Of a DNA stretch of 64,000 nt, positions 1 through 12,326 are shown piece by piece. This DNA is from Zygnema cylindricum (lineage: Eukaryota > Streptophyta > Zygnematophyceae > Zygnematales > Zygnemataceae). The notes under the pieces were generated by a model that saw only the letters and a list, made by a program, of their open reading frames with translations, ran no database searches and was not told where the DNA came from. The stretch spans positions 1 to 64,000 of the forward strand of contig JBBHKE010001718.1 in the NCBI GenBank assembly GCA_037447655.1. Direction: 5' to 3'. The position numbers and the translations under genes are program-made. Numbering within the stretch: position 1 is the stretch's first letter; each line of letters opens with the position of its first letter.

Positions 1-127
1 TAAGAATTGGTGATCACTTAAGAACAGCTGTTTGGTAGGATTCTTGATAGCTTCTGAGAGTGTATCATGTCTACTTCTACTACTACAGCTGCTCCTCCAC
101 CTGCACCGGTGGTTGTAGAACAACAGT
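1..127 (+). other. Non-Copia flank joined to truncated Copia A
   Basis: Copia integrase homology on the minus strand stops abruptly at about position 127, just after the SDNGGEY motif. The remaining sequence matches none of the other Copia copies here. On the plus strand, an ATG at 67 opens a Ser/Thr/Ala/Pro-rich reading frame (MSTSTTTAAPPPAPVVVEQQ) that runs into the Copia sequence. This is either the edge of a host gene or a chimeric junction; with so little sequence I cannot tell. Confidence 0.3.
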
Positions 128-2043
128 TAGAAGTATACTCTCCACCATTGTCACTCTTTACTCTCTTAATTGAAGTTTCATGGAGTTTTTCGATCCATGC
201 TTTATATTGTCTAAAACAATCCTGAGCTTCTGACTTGTTTTTCAAAATATACACCCGGGAATACGAGACCAATCATCAATGATAGTCATCATATATCTCT
301 TCCCTTTTAATGAGGGCATTTTAGCCGGTCCCTTAATATTTGTGTGTACTACATCTATAATTTTTTCTCCCTTATAGGTGGTTGTTTTAGGAAAGGGTAA
401 ATTGTGTGCTTTACCTTGAGCACATCCACTACAGTCACTTATATTATCACTCTCACTTAAGTGAATCCCTTCCACCACTCCCATCTTTTTCATCTCTTTT
501 AACTTATCTAGATTCTTATGCCCAAGCCTCTTATGCCACATCATAATATCATGAACACCAGCAAAATAAAGTTACTTAAAATCAACCTAAACATCCCATG
601 GCTTCCTTTCTCCGCAATGAAATAGACATCCTCCTCAAAATTAGCAATAAAGACTCCTTCCCTAGTGCTAGTAAAAAAACCCTTATCATCTAATACAGAT
701 GTAGAAATGAGGTTTTTGTTCAGCTCCAGAATAAACAATACATCAGAGAATGTTACTATTGATGTCTTTCCTTCTACTAACACTTTCACATCTACCGATC
801 CTACAACAGTAGTGGTGACTATCCTCCCATCCCCGTACTCTATCTCTACGGTGGGAATCTTACTTATCTTAGTGAACACGTGCCTATCTATACACATTTG
901 CATGGAGGCAGTTGAATCTATAATCCAGCCTATTTCAACTTTCAATCCACCGTAAGCACATTTCTGCCTTCGTGGAATTTCGACCTCGTTTTTCGCCTCC
1001 AACTCCTCATCTATAAGGAGCTCATCGTCCTCGTCCTCGGATTCTGCCTCATTTAGTTGTGTCACAAAGGCCTTTTTCTTTCCTCTCGGGGTACCACCGG
1101 TCTGCCCCTCTTTTAAACGAAACTCGGTTAGCTTAGTGCACTCTGCCATAGAGAGCCTCGGTTTCTTAAAAAAATGACATAAACCTTTGGGAGACATTGG
1201 TGCGAACTTGTCAGCCTGATTTTTTTTGCTCCCTTCCCCCATAGTTTTTGACCTGTTTTCGGGAATCCTTGTTCCTCCAATCGGTTGCAGTTGCCTAGGC
1301 TTGGCCACTCTTTCCTCCTCTTCGGATCTCAATCGTTTTCTCCCAAACGAGAATCATCCCTACCACTGAGTTCTATATACACCTTGAGTCTGGCAAGTCC
1401 TACACACGGTTGATTATGTTCTCGAACTCATCGGGTAACTTCATCTTTAAACAGTTAACCTTTTCTTTTTCATTAAAATATTTTCTTGCACTCTCTAGCT
1501 CCATGAAGAATGTAGCAAGCTCATTGCAAAATCCAACATTTCCCCCCCTCTGTATACATATTCCTTAAATTTGTGATTAGCTAACTGATGTTGCTGAATC
1601 GTACCACTTCGGTACATCTCTATGAGAGCCATCCACAGATCGAATGCCCTTTCTACTTGAAAATGAGGACAAGCAAGTCCTTGAGTAAGATGGCGTAGAA
1701 TGAAGTGCTTTGCCGCCATATTGTTGAAGTCCTAGGTTTGAGTATCATTCTTTCTCTTTTTCGGAATAGATAACATGAATGTTGAAGTAGTTGCTATTGG
1801 TGTGGTTATCTCCTTCTCCGCTCCTTTGTCCACCACCTCTCCTTCATTTGTCTCCTCCGTTGAAGATGGACCTGCTTTGTTTGTGAATCTGCTTCCTTCA
1901 AACCCTGGAGGAATTCCAAGACTTAATGGACACCCCAATCGTCCACTCACTATCCCCCAAAACCTTTTTTCATATAGAGCTCTTATCATCATACTTTCCA
2001 AATATATGAAGCCAGGTCCATTAAATATTGGTACCCTAGAGGG
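128..2043 (-). pseudogene. Copia element A, gag and 5' part of pol, decayed
   Basis: This is a minus-strand Ty1/copia body, read from 2058 downward. The gag N-terminus (1732-2056) starts MGPPSRVPIFNG. Further gag lies at 1495-1719. The zinc knuckle near 1150-1190 is damaged: CHFFKKPRLSMAEC has lost its second Cys. The protease motif near 920 reads DST instead of DSG. The integrase HHCC zinc domain at 400-545 is intact (WHKRLGH, CSGCAQGK), and part of the catalytic core with SDNGGEY lies at 130-270. RT and RNase H are absent because the copy ends at about 127. Several frames are needed to follow the protein, so it cannot encode a working polyprotein. It shares its subfamily with D, E and F. 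Confidence 0.85.
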
Positions 2044-2058
2044 TGGGCCCATAACCTG
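2044..2058 (-). promoter_or_regulatory. Primer binding site of Copia A (half tRNA-iMet type)
   Basis: The plus strand reads GGTGGGCCCATAACC, identical to the anticodon-arm region of plant cytosolic initiator tRNA-Met as I know it. The minus-strand element RNA would therefore pair with an internal part of the tRNA rather than its 3' end. The site directly abuts the LTR. The ATG of gag lies inside it. Confidence 0.8.
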
Positions 2059-3122
2059 AAACTTTGAGACCTCCATAAGTCCTCAAAGTGGATAGCTTCT
2101 AAGAAACCTCTGGGTTAACCCTGGCCCCTTTGTGTTTCAGCAAGAACGACTGCCACCTTGGTAGACAAAAACTGTGACCAACTTCACCCATGTGAAGGCA
2201 AGACTCCCTTGAGTTTATAGCAAAAAGAATCTCTGAATTTTCTCCCCTGAGCAGTAAGTTATGGAGGGTCAAAATTGACCTTTTGTACAGAAGCTCTCTG
2301 GGAGAGAGGGTCCTATCTCCTAATTTTTCTAAGTCCTATTTCTCTCACAGACTTTATCTAGTGATGTACAGAGCCAATCATATTCCACTTCCATACACAA
2401 AAGTACAGCTGCGGGTGTACTTTTTGTACGGACATTCTACAACATGGCCTAAATGTCGACATATGGTATATCCGGATTTGCTCCCTTAATCCTCGGAGAT
2501 GCCGCGATCCAATGTTATTCCGCCATGTGTCATCCGATGTGGTGATGACCACAATCCGCCGAAATCCTCTTCTGCGATCTCGCCATTCATTCCGGCCGTG
2601 TGATTAAATGTACATTTAATCGTAGCCGTAATAAATAAATGCGCGGTATTCGTTTCGCTATTGAAACAAATGCGCGGTACATGTTTCTTGTCCGTACCTT
2701 GATTCATACTTTTGCATTCCTGGATATATGTATCCCGTAAATAATTTCAGTTAAATGAATTATCCTACGTGGTAATGTTTAATTAAATACCAAACCATAT
2801 AGTATGTATCACTAGCTCTAAACTTAATGGATAAGGCTTCCAGCTACTGGGTGTACACCGTCTAGGAGGTACCAAGATCAAATCCTGTATGCAGCATATA
2901 TCGTTTTAGTAAATATCCCTCGAACAGTAAATAAACTAATATATTTCCCGTTAACCTCTGGAGAGCCCTAGGTAGCCATGGCTCTAGCTTCCTCTCCAAT
3001 TTCTTAGTGACTGCGACAAGTTTGAGAGTGGGAGAGAGAAGTTAGAGATAGACTGCCTCGGTATCTTTCTATATTTCTATTCACACTTAGAAAATACTAA
3101 AAACGGACCATTAATTTCTACA
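2059..3122 (-). repeat. LTR of Copia A (1064 bp)
   Basis: It begins TGAAACT and ends TTCTACA (TG...CA) and is homologous to the LTRs at 15294, 21879, 23349, 26145 and 31544. It is the 5' LTR of A. On its other side lies the 3' end of B's pol with no polypurine tract, and B's own LTR is of a different subfamily, so A probably inserted into the end of B. The matching target duplication would lie outside the window. Confidence 0.85.
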
Positions 3123-6100
3123 ATTTTAACTTGGGAGATGGCACAAGTTTTGTCATCATATCAGCCACCATTTCACCATCACCCCTATACACCAGATTCA
3201 CAATTTTGTTTTCAACTTTTTCCCTCACAAAACTCAATCTTATATCCATATGTTTAGCTTTGAAATGATTTTTTGGATTGCTTGAAATTGCAATTGCAGT
3301 CTGATTATCACAAAACACTTCATGCACTCCCTTTTTTATATACCCTAGTTCTTGCAACAAAGACTGGACCCACATCAGCTCTTTCACAGCAAAACAAGAA
3401 GCCATATACTTAGCCTCCATAGTGGACTAAGGAACCACTTATTCTTGCTTGCTACTCTAACAGCAAGCACCTTCCCCCACATACAACACATAACCAGAAG
3501 TGCATCTTCTCATAGGTGCATCCCCATAACTGGCATCAATCCAAGTAGTGATATCAGTGTGCTCCCCTCCCAAGTGCAAACATAAATCTTTGGTTCCCCC
3601 CAAGTATCTTATGACTCTCTTGGCTGCCTCCTAGTCTCTCTTCCTAGGATCATTAAGACTCATATTGAGGACTCCAACTGTTGTTGTTATGTCTGGTCTA
3701 GTACAATACATAAAGTAAATCAAGCTTCCTACAACCTTTCTATAAGAAATAGACTTTATAAATTGTCTCTCATCTAGACTCATCTGATCATCTAGTATCA
3801 TCACTCCTCCTTCTACACTCCCATCACTTACTTTCTTCAAGTCCATGGGAGTGGTACAACTGTTTGCCTTTTCTTTCTGAAATTTCTCAAGCATATTTCT
3901 CGATAGCTTCTTTCTGAGTTAGTTTGATTATCCTCTTCCCCCTATCTCTTTCCATTTGAATTCCCAAAATATATTTAGCCTCCCCTAAATCGTTCATGTC
4001 AAATATGCTCTTAAGATATTTTGTTCCTTTGTCTGGGAGCCTGCTTCAGTCCATATAAAGACTGTATGAGCATGCACACTTTGCTCTCCTCTCCTTCCTC
4101 TACAAAACCCTCTGGCTGCCGCATAAAGATTTCTTCCTCTAGTTCTCTGTTGAGGAAGGCGTTCTTGATATCCATTTGGTGAATTTCCATATCTTGCGTT
4201 TCTGCTAGACTAAGGAGAATCCTTACAGATGGGAATAGAACCACAAGAGCAAAAGTCTCCTCATAATTTATCCTTTTTTTTTGGGTGAACCCCTTTGCTA
4301 CCAACCGAGCCTTATATCTCTCAATGATATTATCAGGGTTCAGCTTTAGTTTGAATACCCATTTGCACCCGATAGGTTTTCTTTCTGGAGGGCAATCCAC
4401 TAGCTCCTAAGTATTCGCTTCCATGATGGAAGCCATCTCATCATTTAATGCTCTAACCCATCAGTCTTTCTCCGGACTGTCCATTGCTTCCGAGTATGAC
4501 TGAGGCTCATCCAGGTGAGATAGCTTTGTTACCTTGTGAGCAGCCTGTTTATCTTGTAGTCTTTTGGTGCTCCTCCATCCTCCCTCGAAGTCGGTAGCTG
4601 GAATGGAGGGAAGTCTTGGATTCCTCTGCACTATCTTATTTGCTCCCCTATCCATGAAAACTGGTTCTGACTCCTCTTCCTCTCCCTCCTCAGAGTGTGT
4701 AGAAATATGAGGAGATTCCGGTATATCTCCCCCATCTTTGATCTCCCTTGAATCTGCAATCACGTTTTCACTAGTGTTCTTTCTGGGAAGATCTAAGACA
4801 TCCTCACTCTCGGACTCAAAATTGATTCTGATTTTCTTGGTGTATTTAAAGGGATAAAATGATTTCCCTTCATCCATGACAAATAGGTGCTTTACCAGAA
4901 TGATATCTTGTTTAGCTAAGTCATACACTCTATATCCCTTGACATCCTCATCGTATCCCACAAAATATCCCGGTTTTCCTTTAGCATCTAGTTTCTAGTT
5001 TTTCTTATTTGTGTCAAGACTGTAAACTTCACTACCGAATACTTTCAAGTGAAAAATATCGGGTTTCCTTCCAACCCATCTCTCATAAGGTGTCATTCCT
5101 TTGACGGCTGTAGTGGACTCTATTGTTAATGTAGTTAACACAGTTCATGTCTTCTCCCCAAAATCTTCTTCCTATTTTTTTATCTTCCAACATACTACAC
5201 ACACTATCTCCCAAAGTTCAGTTCAACCTCTCAACTACCCCATTTTGTTCAGGATTATTCGGAACACTTTTCAAATGCTGAACTCCCTCATCTCTCAAGT
5301 ATTCTTCAAAATGGTTAGAGGTGTACTCTCCCCCAATATCACTTCTTATTCTCTTAATGGGGGTTCCGTGCAACTTTTCACTCCAGGCTTTGTATTCTTT
5401 AAAGTACTTTGGTGTTTCACACTTTGTTTTCAGAAGTAGACTCTATAATATCTGGACCAATCATTAGTAATTGTCAGCATATACCTCTTCCACCCAACCG
5501 AGGGTACTTTTGTTGGTCCCCAAATATCTGTGTGGACTAGATCTAGTACTTTCTCACCTCTACATTTGGCAGTTTGGGAAAGGGAAGTCTATGACCCTTA
5601 CCTTGGGCACAGCCACTACAATCATCCATCATTTCATTATCCCCAAACTGAATGCATTCTACCATACCCAACTTCTTCATTTCCCTCAGCCTAGCCAAAT
5701 GCACATGCCCCAACCGCTTATGCCAAATCATCAAGCTCGGGACACCACCCTAGTAAGCACCCTTCTTTTCATTACTCAGGTTAAGCCAAAACATTCCTTG
5801 GCTACCCTTCTGCAGTGAAGTAGACTTCATCTACGTACTTAGCTGTAAAAACTCCCTTTCTAGTGAAGGTATCAAAATCCTTGTCATCTAATACAAAAGT
5901 AGACACAAGATTTTTACTCAGCTGATGAATGTAAAGCACATCTCAGAAGGTGAGTATAGAAGTCTTACCCTCCACTAAGACTTTCAGATCTACCGATCCC
6001 ACTAGATCTGTGTTAACGACTCTCCCATCCCCATGCTCTATTTCTACCATAGTGATCTTTCTTAACTTAGTGAAGAGGTGCCTGTCACGACACATATGCA

Positions 6101-7048
6101 TGGATGCCCTTGAATCGATGATCCATCTTTCTTGTGGAGCTTCTCGAATGGCTCAAAGAGCACACTTCTGTTTGCGAGGGATCTCCTTCTCCTCCAGTTT
6201 CTCGTCAAGAAGAAGCTCCACATCCTCCTCCTCAAAAGACTCGTCCGCCACAGTCTCTCGTTTTACTCGTGTGACCACAAGTGCCTTCTTCTTCCCTCCG
6301 GAATAACCCCCTCCACGGTTTTTTTGGAGCCTCAACTCCGACAGCTTGATGCAATCAGCTATAAAGTGTCTTCGTTTTTTGCATAAATGACAAAGACCCT
6401 TTGGAGGCCTAGGTTCTCCAGATTGATCTCTTTCTCCTTAGAAGTTGTTCTACGGCTTCTTCCGATCCTTCCTCCACCGGTCCGTTCCGGCAGCTAGAGC
6501 TTGAAGGCTCTTACCTCCTCTACCGATCTCAATAGTGTTTGCTTTCATGAGTATCATTCGGACCACTGTGTTCCACTTCGAAGAACTGTCATCCATTTCT
6601 TGCACTCGGTACACTATGTTTTCGTACTCCTTAGGCAGCGTCATGATGAGAGTTTTAACTTTCATCTTCATTGTGCCTCTCCATCCAGCACTCTCCATCT
6701 CCATATAGAGGCAAGAGAGATCATTACAGTAATCTAACATCTTCCCTCCTTTGTAAGTATAAATCCCCAACCTTTTCTCCACCAACTGGAGCTCTTAGAT
6801 GGTACCAGCTCGAAAGATCTCCACTAAAGTCATCCACAACTCCTCGGCCTTGAAGATGTGAAGATGAGAGGTCGCCAAAGCTTGGGTGAGGTGCCTCAAA
6901 ATGAAATGCCGGGCATTCATGTTGGTGTACTCCCACATTTGAATATCGTTTTCCTCGGCCTTCACGACCACCGCTCCGAGTGCCGTGTCAATAGGAGTAA
7001 GAGGTGTCTCCTTTCCTTTCCCCTTTTCGAACACACTGCTGTCCCCAT
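3123..7048 (-). pseudogene. Copia element B, pol and most of gag, interrupted and decayed
   Basis: This is a minus-strand Copia body of a subfamily distinct from A, D, E and F. From 7034 downward it reads: gag (6795-7034 and 6450-6785), a zinc knuckle CHLCKKRRHFIADC near 6360-6400, a protease with DSR in place of DSG near 6110, integrase HHCC (5543-5734, WHKRLGH and CSGCAQGK), integrase core (5100-5440), a linker (4461-4961), RT (4011-4400, 3631-3894) and RNase H (3118-3420, containing CDNQTAIAI). Many stops and frame changes separate the pieces. The first about 70 codons of gag are displaced to 12136-12341 by insertion of element C. The end of pol is cut off by the LTR of A. Confidence 0.85.
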
Positions 7049-7778
7049 TGTTAGGATTTAGTACTGAGAACTCATTTAGCGACGAGACATTCTCTTAGCT
7101 AAAGTAGCGATGACAAGCGACGAAGTAGTCTCGTCGATAGATATTTGAAGTGACGTAGAAGTTAGCGACGAAGTAGTCTCGTCGCTGGATATTTGAAGTG
7201 ACGTAGAAATTGTTTGTTCGTTTTGTTTCACGAGAGTTCTAGTCGTACTATTGAAGTGACGTGGAAAATGTTTGGTCGTTTCGAATCACGTAAGTTCTTG
7301 CTGTACCGTGTGGTTCAAGTCGGTTCGTGGTTGACTTGTCTAGTCGTACCGTGTAGTTCAAGTCCGTTCGCAGTTGTCGGTCGGATGTTTCCACCACGTT
7401 GACTCTTACGCGTTTCTAATCGTGTACCATGGTATTGTTACGTGACGGTTGAAGGAGTATATTGAGGCGTAGTGAGAATGAGGTTTTTATCAATTTGGCG
7501 AGAGTTGATCCTCCTTGTAGATTTGAAGAGTTCAAGGAGTTAAAGGAGTTTGATATCTTTGTGATGTTTCTTGAGGAGTTAGAGGAGGGTATTGAAGACT
7601 ATCCTTTATATGATTAAGTGGAGTTAGAAGTGAGAGTGTTTTGAGGGTGTGAGGAAATTATGTAAGGAGAGTTCTCTGTGGAATATATTTGTTTCCTTGG
7701 GGTAATCTTTCTCTTGTGTGTGTTTTATTCATTTATGCTTCAGTTGGCATTTGCGCTAAGTTTAATATGATCCTTTCA
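7049..7778 (+). repeat. 5' LTR of element C
   Basis: It is TG...CA bounded and closely matches the copy at 11395-12130. Its first 200 bp hold a tandem repeat of about 50 bp containing the hairpin GCGACGA-N7-TCGTCGC followed by GTGACGTAGAA. Confidence 0.9.
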
Positions 7779-7780
7779 AT

Positions 7781-7795
7781 TGGTATCGGAGCAGG
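7781..7795 (+). promoter_or_regulatory. Primer binding site of element C
   Basis: TGGTATCGGAGCAGG lies two bases after the 5' LTR. It differs by one base from the common plant Copia primer site TGGTATCAGAGC, which pairs with the 3' end of a methionine tRNA. This is conventional 3'-end priming, unlike the neighbouring Copia copies. Confidence 0.75.
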
Positions 7796-7815
7796 ATGTA
7801 GTGCCCCATGAGTGA

Positions 7816-8190
7816 TTGGATGATGGAGAGATGGAAGGAAATAAGGAGGATTTGTGGTCATTTTTGTTTAGAAGGGCTCAATATGAGGCGGCCCTTCCTA
7901 CTCCTTTTGGCTGTGTTAGATTCGGAGGTGAAAGAAGTTCGGAGGAGGTGTTGTGTGACTTGTTTTACAAGTTTACCCTTTATGTCGATGTGAGAATTCA
8001 GATTAAGATGGGAAGAAGAAAAGGCATCTATCCTTTGATGAATGAACCGGATCCCGATCTAGATAGTGGTGATATTTATTTTGAAGATGAAGAAGAAGAG
8101 TCCAAAGAAGTTGAAGAAATCGAAGAAGGCGAAGAAGGCGAAGAAGAGAAGAGTGAATTAAAATCAATCCGATGTGGAAATTCGGATTGA
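7816..8190 (+). CDS. Acidic repeat protein of element C, function unknown
   Basis: The 124-codon frame opens with ATG shortly after the primer site (MDDGEMEGNKEDLWSFLFRR). The first about 60 residues show no motif I recognise. Next comes a module with IYPLMNE, a DPD-rich stretch and a long Glu-rich run. A second copy of this module follows at about 8166-8336 in a shifted frame (8174-8446), so the unit is tandemly duplicated. A third repeated unit follows (8338-8463 and 8467-8590). Position suggests a gag-like or spacer ORF of a non-autonomous element, but there is no zinc knuckle and the reading frame is broken between repeats. The lysine/glutamate-rich, low-complexity sequence may also be chance coding. 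Confidence 0.4.
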   Translation: MDDGEMEGNKEDLWSFLFRRAQYEAALPTPFGCVRFGGERSSEEVLCDLFYKFTLYVDVRIQIKMGRRKGIYPLMNEPDPDLDSGDIYFEDEEEESKEVEEIEEGEEGEEEKSELKSIRCGNSD

Positions 8191-8599
8191 GATGGGAGGA
8201 AGAAAATTCATTTATCCTTTGATGAATGAATCGGATCCGAATCCGGATAGAGGTGATACTTATTCTGAAGTCAAAAAAGAAGAGTCCGAAGAAGTTGAAG
8301 AAGTCAAAGAAGGCGAAGAAGAGAAGAGTGAATTAATAATTGAAGAGAGGAGTGAAGAAAAGTGTGATGAGAAGTGTTTTAAGAAGAGTGATTTGATGAG
8401 AAAGAAAAGAGTGAAGATTAAAAGAAGGATGAAAAAAAAGAATTGACGAAGATGAAGAACAAGGAAAATTGAAGAGAGGAGTGAAAAAAAGTGTGATGAG
8501 AAGTGTATTAAGAAGAGTGATTTGATGAGAGAGAAAAGAGTGAGGATTAAAAGGAGGATGAAAAAAAAAGGAATTGACGAAGATGAAGAAAATGATGAA

Positions 8600-11381
8600 A
8601 AAAAGAGAAATTGGATTCTTGTTCCGGTTTGAAAGAAGAAGAGAAGAGTAGAGATCCAAAGGAGATAGAGAGAGATTATTTTTTGTGAAGGAAGAGAAAT
8701 AATGTTTTCCCCATGGCGGCTATATTTTTGTTTTGGAGAAACCATTCAGGTTTTTTTGGAGTTTAATTTGACGAAGAATCTCGGATGTATGGAGGCCGAG
8801 TAATTTGGAAGATCAATTTCCGAAAGTGTTCGAGAAATTGATGTGGTATATTGATGTTATATTAGAGAAAGAAAGGGGAAGAGTCATCTGCCGGATGATG
8901 TGGATCTCTATATGGATCTCTATTTGGATAGAGATGAAGATGAGAGTCGAGGAGATAATTGTTTGAAGAAAAAGGAGAAAGAGAAGAGGTAACCCGTCAC
9001 GTAAAATTCTGAGGAATACTGGTGACATTATGGAGTTCGCGGATATATTATTCCTTAATGTTACTTAAATTATTTTGGTGGAGGAAGAGGTCGTGCATAA
9101 GGCGACCGAGGCGATCGCGGTGTAGGCCACCGCCTTGATTGGTGGTTATGAATTTGGAATTTATTTCGGTTATGTAAATGATTGATTCAATGAGTGGAGA
9201 AGAGAAATTGAAAGAAAACTTTGAGTTTTTATGAGTGGAAAAATTATATTTCCTTGGACATTTCTAATTCAAAATTGGAGGAGAAATAGCATTTCCACAT
9301 TCGAAGGAGAAATTAGAGAACAAGTTGTGACATAAAGAGTGACATTCAAATTGAAATTGATAATTGGTGTGATGGGAATCCTGATTCCAATTCTCTGAAA
9401 TTTCAAGGTTTTACATCGAGTTCACAATTAAGCTTCAACGTTGTAGAAGTGGAAGGAAAAGTAAGAAGAGTGAAGAGAAGAAGATTAAATTTTTTTAAGG
9501 AGGAATGAAGTGTGTTAATGTGATATATCGACTGAGGTGAAAATGAGTGTTTTATGAAGAAGAAAGTAAACGTGTTGTCGTGAGTTGAAAATGAATCGCG
9601 ACATTTTGAAGATCCAATTTTGGAGGGAGTTTTATTTCGTACTTTTGTACGTTTATTTATTAAAGAAGTGAATAAAAGTGAATCGAGGTGAATGGTGTGG
9701 CGACACTTTTTTTTGTGGATGTCGTAGATGTAAAGTTTTAATGTTTCCATAATTAGAGGAAAAAGAGGAGGAGTTCCGTGTTGGAAACAAAAACCAATAT
9801 CTTTAACGGTTGTTTTGGTCATTTTCTAACAAAGAAGAGGAGGAAGAAGTGATGTTCCATATTGGAATGAGACCAGTATTTCGCCAGCTGTTTTGGTCAT
9901 TTTCTAACTTTGTCAAACGCCAAATTTCTGTATGGTCGTTAAGTTTTTTTCATTGGTATGTTTTTTTTGGGTTCAACATTGTAATGAGGTGTAATTTTGA
10001 AGTGAAGTTTTGTACGACAACCTGTTCAATTGTTACAGTGAAGCCTAAAATGGTACGGCGGCTACCTAAATCGCTAGTTGAATTATTATTGGTTGTTGAG
10101 ATCTGGAGTTGAATCTACATTATTTGATTTTGACATATCCGTGAAGGAGGAGTATTCGTTTCGTACAGGGCGTCAATGCCCCTTGTACTTTGGCGTTTGC
10201 AGTACATTTCCTTGCAAGATATATTTTGGCGGTTGCTTTTGGTCGTCATCAGATTTTTTCGGTCGCAGAGTTATTCGAAGTGGAATTATGCGGATCTTCT
10301 CGTACCTTATTGGTACCATGTGCATGTGACTATGGTTTCAATTGAAAGAAAATAATTATTTGGAAGTGTTAATTTTGATGGAGGTTGTGACGCGAATTTA
10401 TTTGACATGGCTTTGCGGCGTGGAATTTTCATTTATTTTGATTTTGAAATTTCACCGCCCTATTACCTTTATTCTTTTGTTTGGAGCGGCAATATGTTTT
10501 CTTTTAAGATTATGAGAAAAAATGGGGAAGCGCTATGTGGCATATGCTTCTATTTTGACGCGCAAAGTTACCGATGAATTTTGAGTGGTGATTGAAGGAA
10601 AAATTCGCAATCAAGTTGTTACATTTCAAAGGGGGCTACCCAATTTGGAGTTGATTGAAGCTTGCGAGGATTCTCTTGGAGGATAACCCGATTTGGCGCT
10701 TATGGAAAAATCACGAGGAGATATATGTGTTTCTTACGTCGCACATTTGATGCATTGTTTCGTACATTAATCCGGTGTTTTAATTTGTAGCTTAAATTTG
10801 CTTCATGACGTTTTACGGAGGGGAAGTTTGAAGTTGTGATTGGTGTAATGATTACAAGTTTGAGAGGGGGATTGTTAGACTCAATTTTGTAATCGACCGT
10901 CGCGTGTTTGTAGCGCGGTTGTCCAGTTTGTCTTTTGTTGTTTTATGTAAGATCGTTTACGTTATTTTGAAGTTGAGGTGGTGGTTCAATAATTCCCACA
11001 TTAAAAGGAAAATTGTTAGGTTTTACGTTGTGGGATTTGTGTTAGCGTCGGTTGGCAGCTTAGCAACCATTGTACGCTTCGTTTAAATGTTGATTTTGTG
11101 TGTCAGAGTTATTTGTGTCTTGTCTTACTTGAATTGTATGTACGGAAGGTCCAGGTCACTGTACGGTTTGTGTCAAAGTGATCGTAGTGGTCTTTTGTTG
11201 AAATTTATAGATTTCTAGAGTAGATTTGTTTTTGGGTTGCGACGTACATTTGTACGGCCGAATTTGTTCCACTTTGTCGAGGAGTTTTCAGGATGACGTT
11301 TACGTACGTTCCATTGAGCGTGTATATGAAATGGGAAAGAAATTTGTAGGCATGGAGTAAGAGGGGGCTTTGAGTGTATCA
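8600..11381 (+). other. Interior of element C without recognised genes
   Basis: Scattered short frames only. I see no retroviral-type aspartic protease, integrase, RT or RNase H motif on either strand. Confidence 0.6.
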
Positions 11382-11394
11382 GTAAGAGGGGGAA
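11382..11394 (+). promoter_or_regulatory. Polypurine tract of element C
   Basis: The run AAGAGGGGGAA lies immediately before the TG of the 3' LTR, as expected for the plus-strand primer. Similar purine runs lie near 10870 and 11360. Confidence 0.7.
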
Positions 11395-12130
11395 TGTTAG
11401 GATTGTACCAAGAACTCATTTAGCGACAAGACATTATCGTAGCTAAAGAAGCAATGACCAGCGACGAAGTAGTCTCGTCGCTAGATATTTGAAGTGACGT
11501 AGAAGTTAGCGACGAAGTAGTTTCGTCATTGGATATTTGAACTGACGTAGAAATTGTTTGTTCGTTTTGTTTCACGCGAGTTCTAGTCGTACTATTGAAG
11601 TGACGTGGAAAACGTTTGGTCGTTTCGGCTCACGTAAGTTCTAGTTGTACCGTGTGGTTCAAGTCGGTTCGTGGTTGACTTGTCTAGTCGTACCGTGTAG
11701 TTCAAATCGGTTCGCAATTGTCGGTCAGATGTTTTCACCACGTTGACTCTTACGCCTTTCTAATAGTGTACCGTGGTATTGTTACGTGGCGTTTGAAAGA
11801 GTATATTGAGGCGTAGTGAGAATGAGGTTTTTATTAATTTGGCGAGAGTTGATACTCCTTGTAGATTTGAAAGAGTTCAAGGAGTTAAAGGAGTTTGATA
11901 TCTTTGTGATGTTTCTTGAGGAGTTGGAGAAGGGTATTGAAGACTATCCTTTATATGATTAAGTGGAGTTAGAAGTGAGAGTGTTTTGAGGGTGTGAGGA
12001 AATTATGTAAGAAAAGTTCTCCGTGGAATATATTGGTTTCCTTGGGGTAATCTTTCTCTTGTGTGTGTTTTATTCATTTATGCTTCTGCTGGCATTTGCG
12101 CTAAGTTTTTTTTTGTATATGATCCTTTCA
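11395..12130 (+). repeat. 3' LTR of element C
   Basis: It is near-identical to 7049-7778, ends CTTTCA and is followed by the target copy cccat, after which B's gag resumes. Confidence 0.9.
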
Positions 12131-12135
12131 CCCAT

Positions 12136-12326
12136 CTTCTGTCTCCTCCGTTGGAGTAGATGGTGCTACAAAAAACCTCACTCCATCAAACCGTGGTAGA
12201 GTCCCCTTAGATGGTCTTTTCACTCGTCTACTAACGATACCCCAGTATCGTTTTTCACACAATGCCCTTATCATCATGGCTTCCTAGTAAATGAACCCAG
12301 ATCCGTTGAAGATGGGCACCCTAGAG
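12136..12326 (-). pseudogene. Copia B gag N-terminus, separated by element C
   Basis: Minus-strand codons from the ATG in the primer site read MGPPSRVPIFNG, then a stop after FIY, then homology to the gag N-termini of A, D, E and F. Compared with those copies the codons for V-P-I-F-N-G differ only at synonymous third positions. The frame continues across element C into 7048-6795. An in-frame stop shows decay. Confidence 0.8.

Larger units (their letters stand above)
7049..12130 (+). mobile_element. Non-autonomous LTR retrotransposon C
   Basis: A plus-strand element of about 5.1 kb lies inside B's gag. LTRs of 730 and 736 bp start TGTTAGG and end CTTTCA. A perfect 5-bp target duplication, cccat, flanks it (7044-7048 and 12131-12135). 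A primer site follows the first LTR and a purine tract precedes the second. The 3.6-kb interior encodes no recognisable gag zinc knuckle, protease, integrase, RT or RNase H. It has only an acidic, internally repeated reading frame near its 5' end. This fits a LARD-like non-autonomous element that depends on another element's proteins. Which family supplies them cannot be told from the window. Confidence 0.88.

Noticed and set aside
8260-8745. Long minus-strand open frame rich in Phe, Leu and Ser
   Set aside because: It is the antisense shadow of the GA-rich repeated region of element C; low complexity, no domain.
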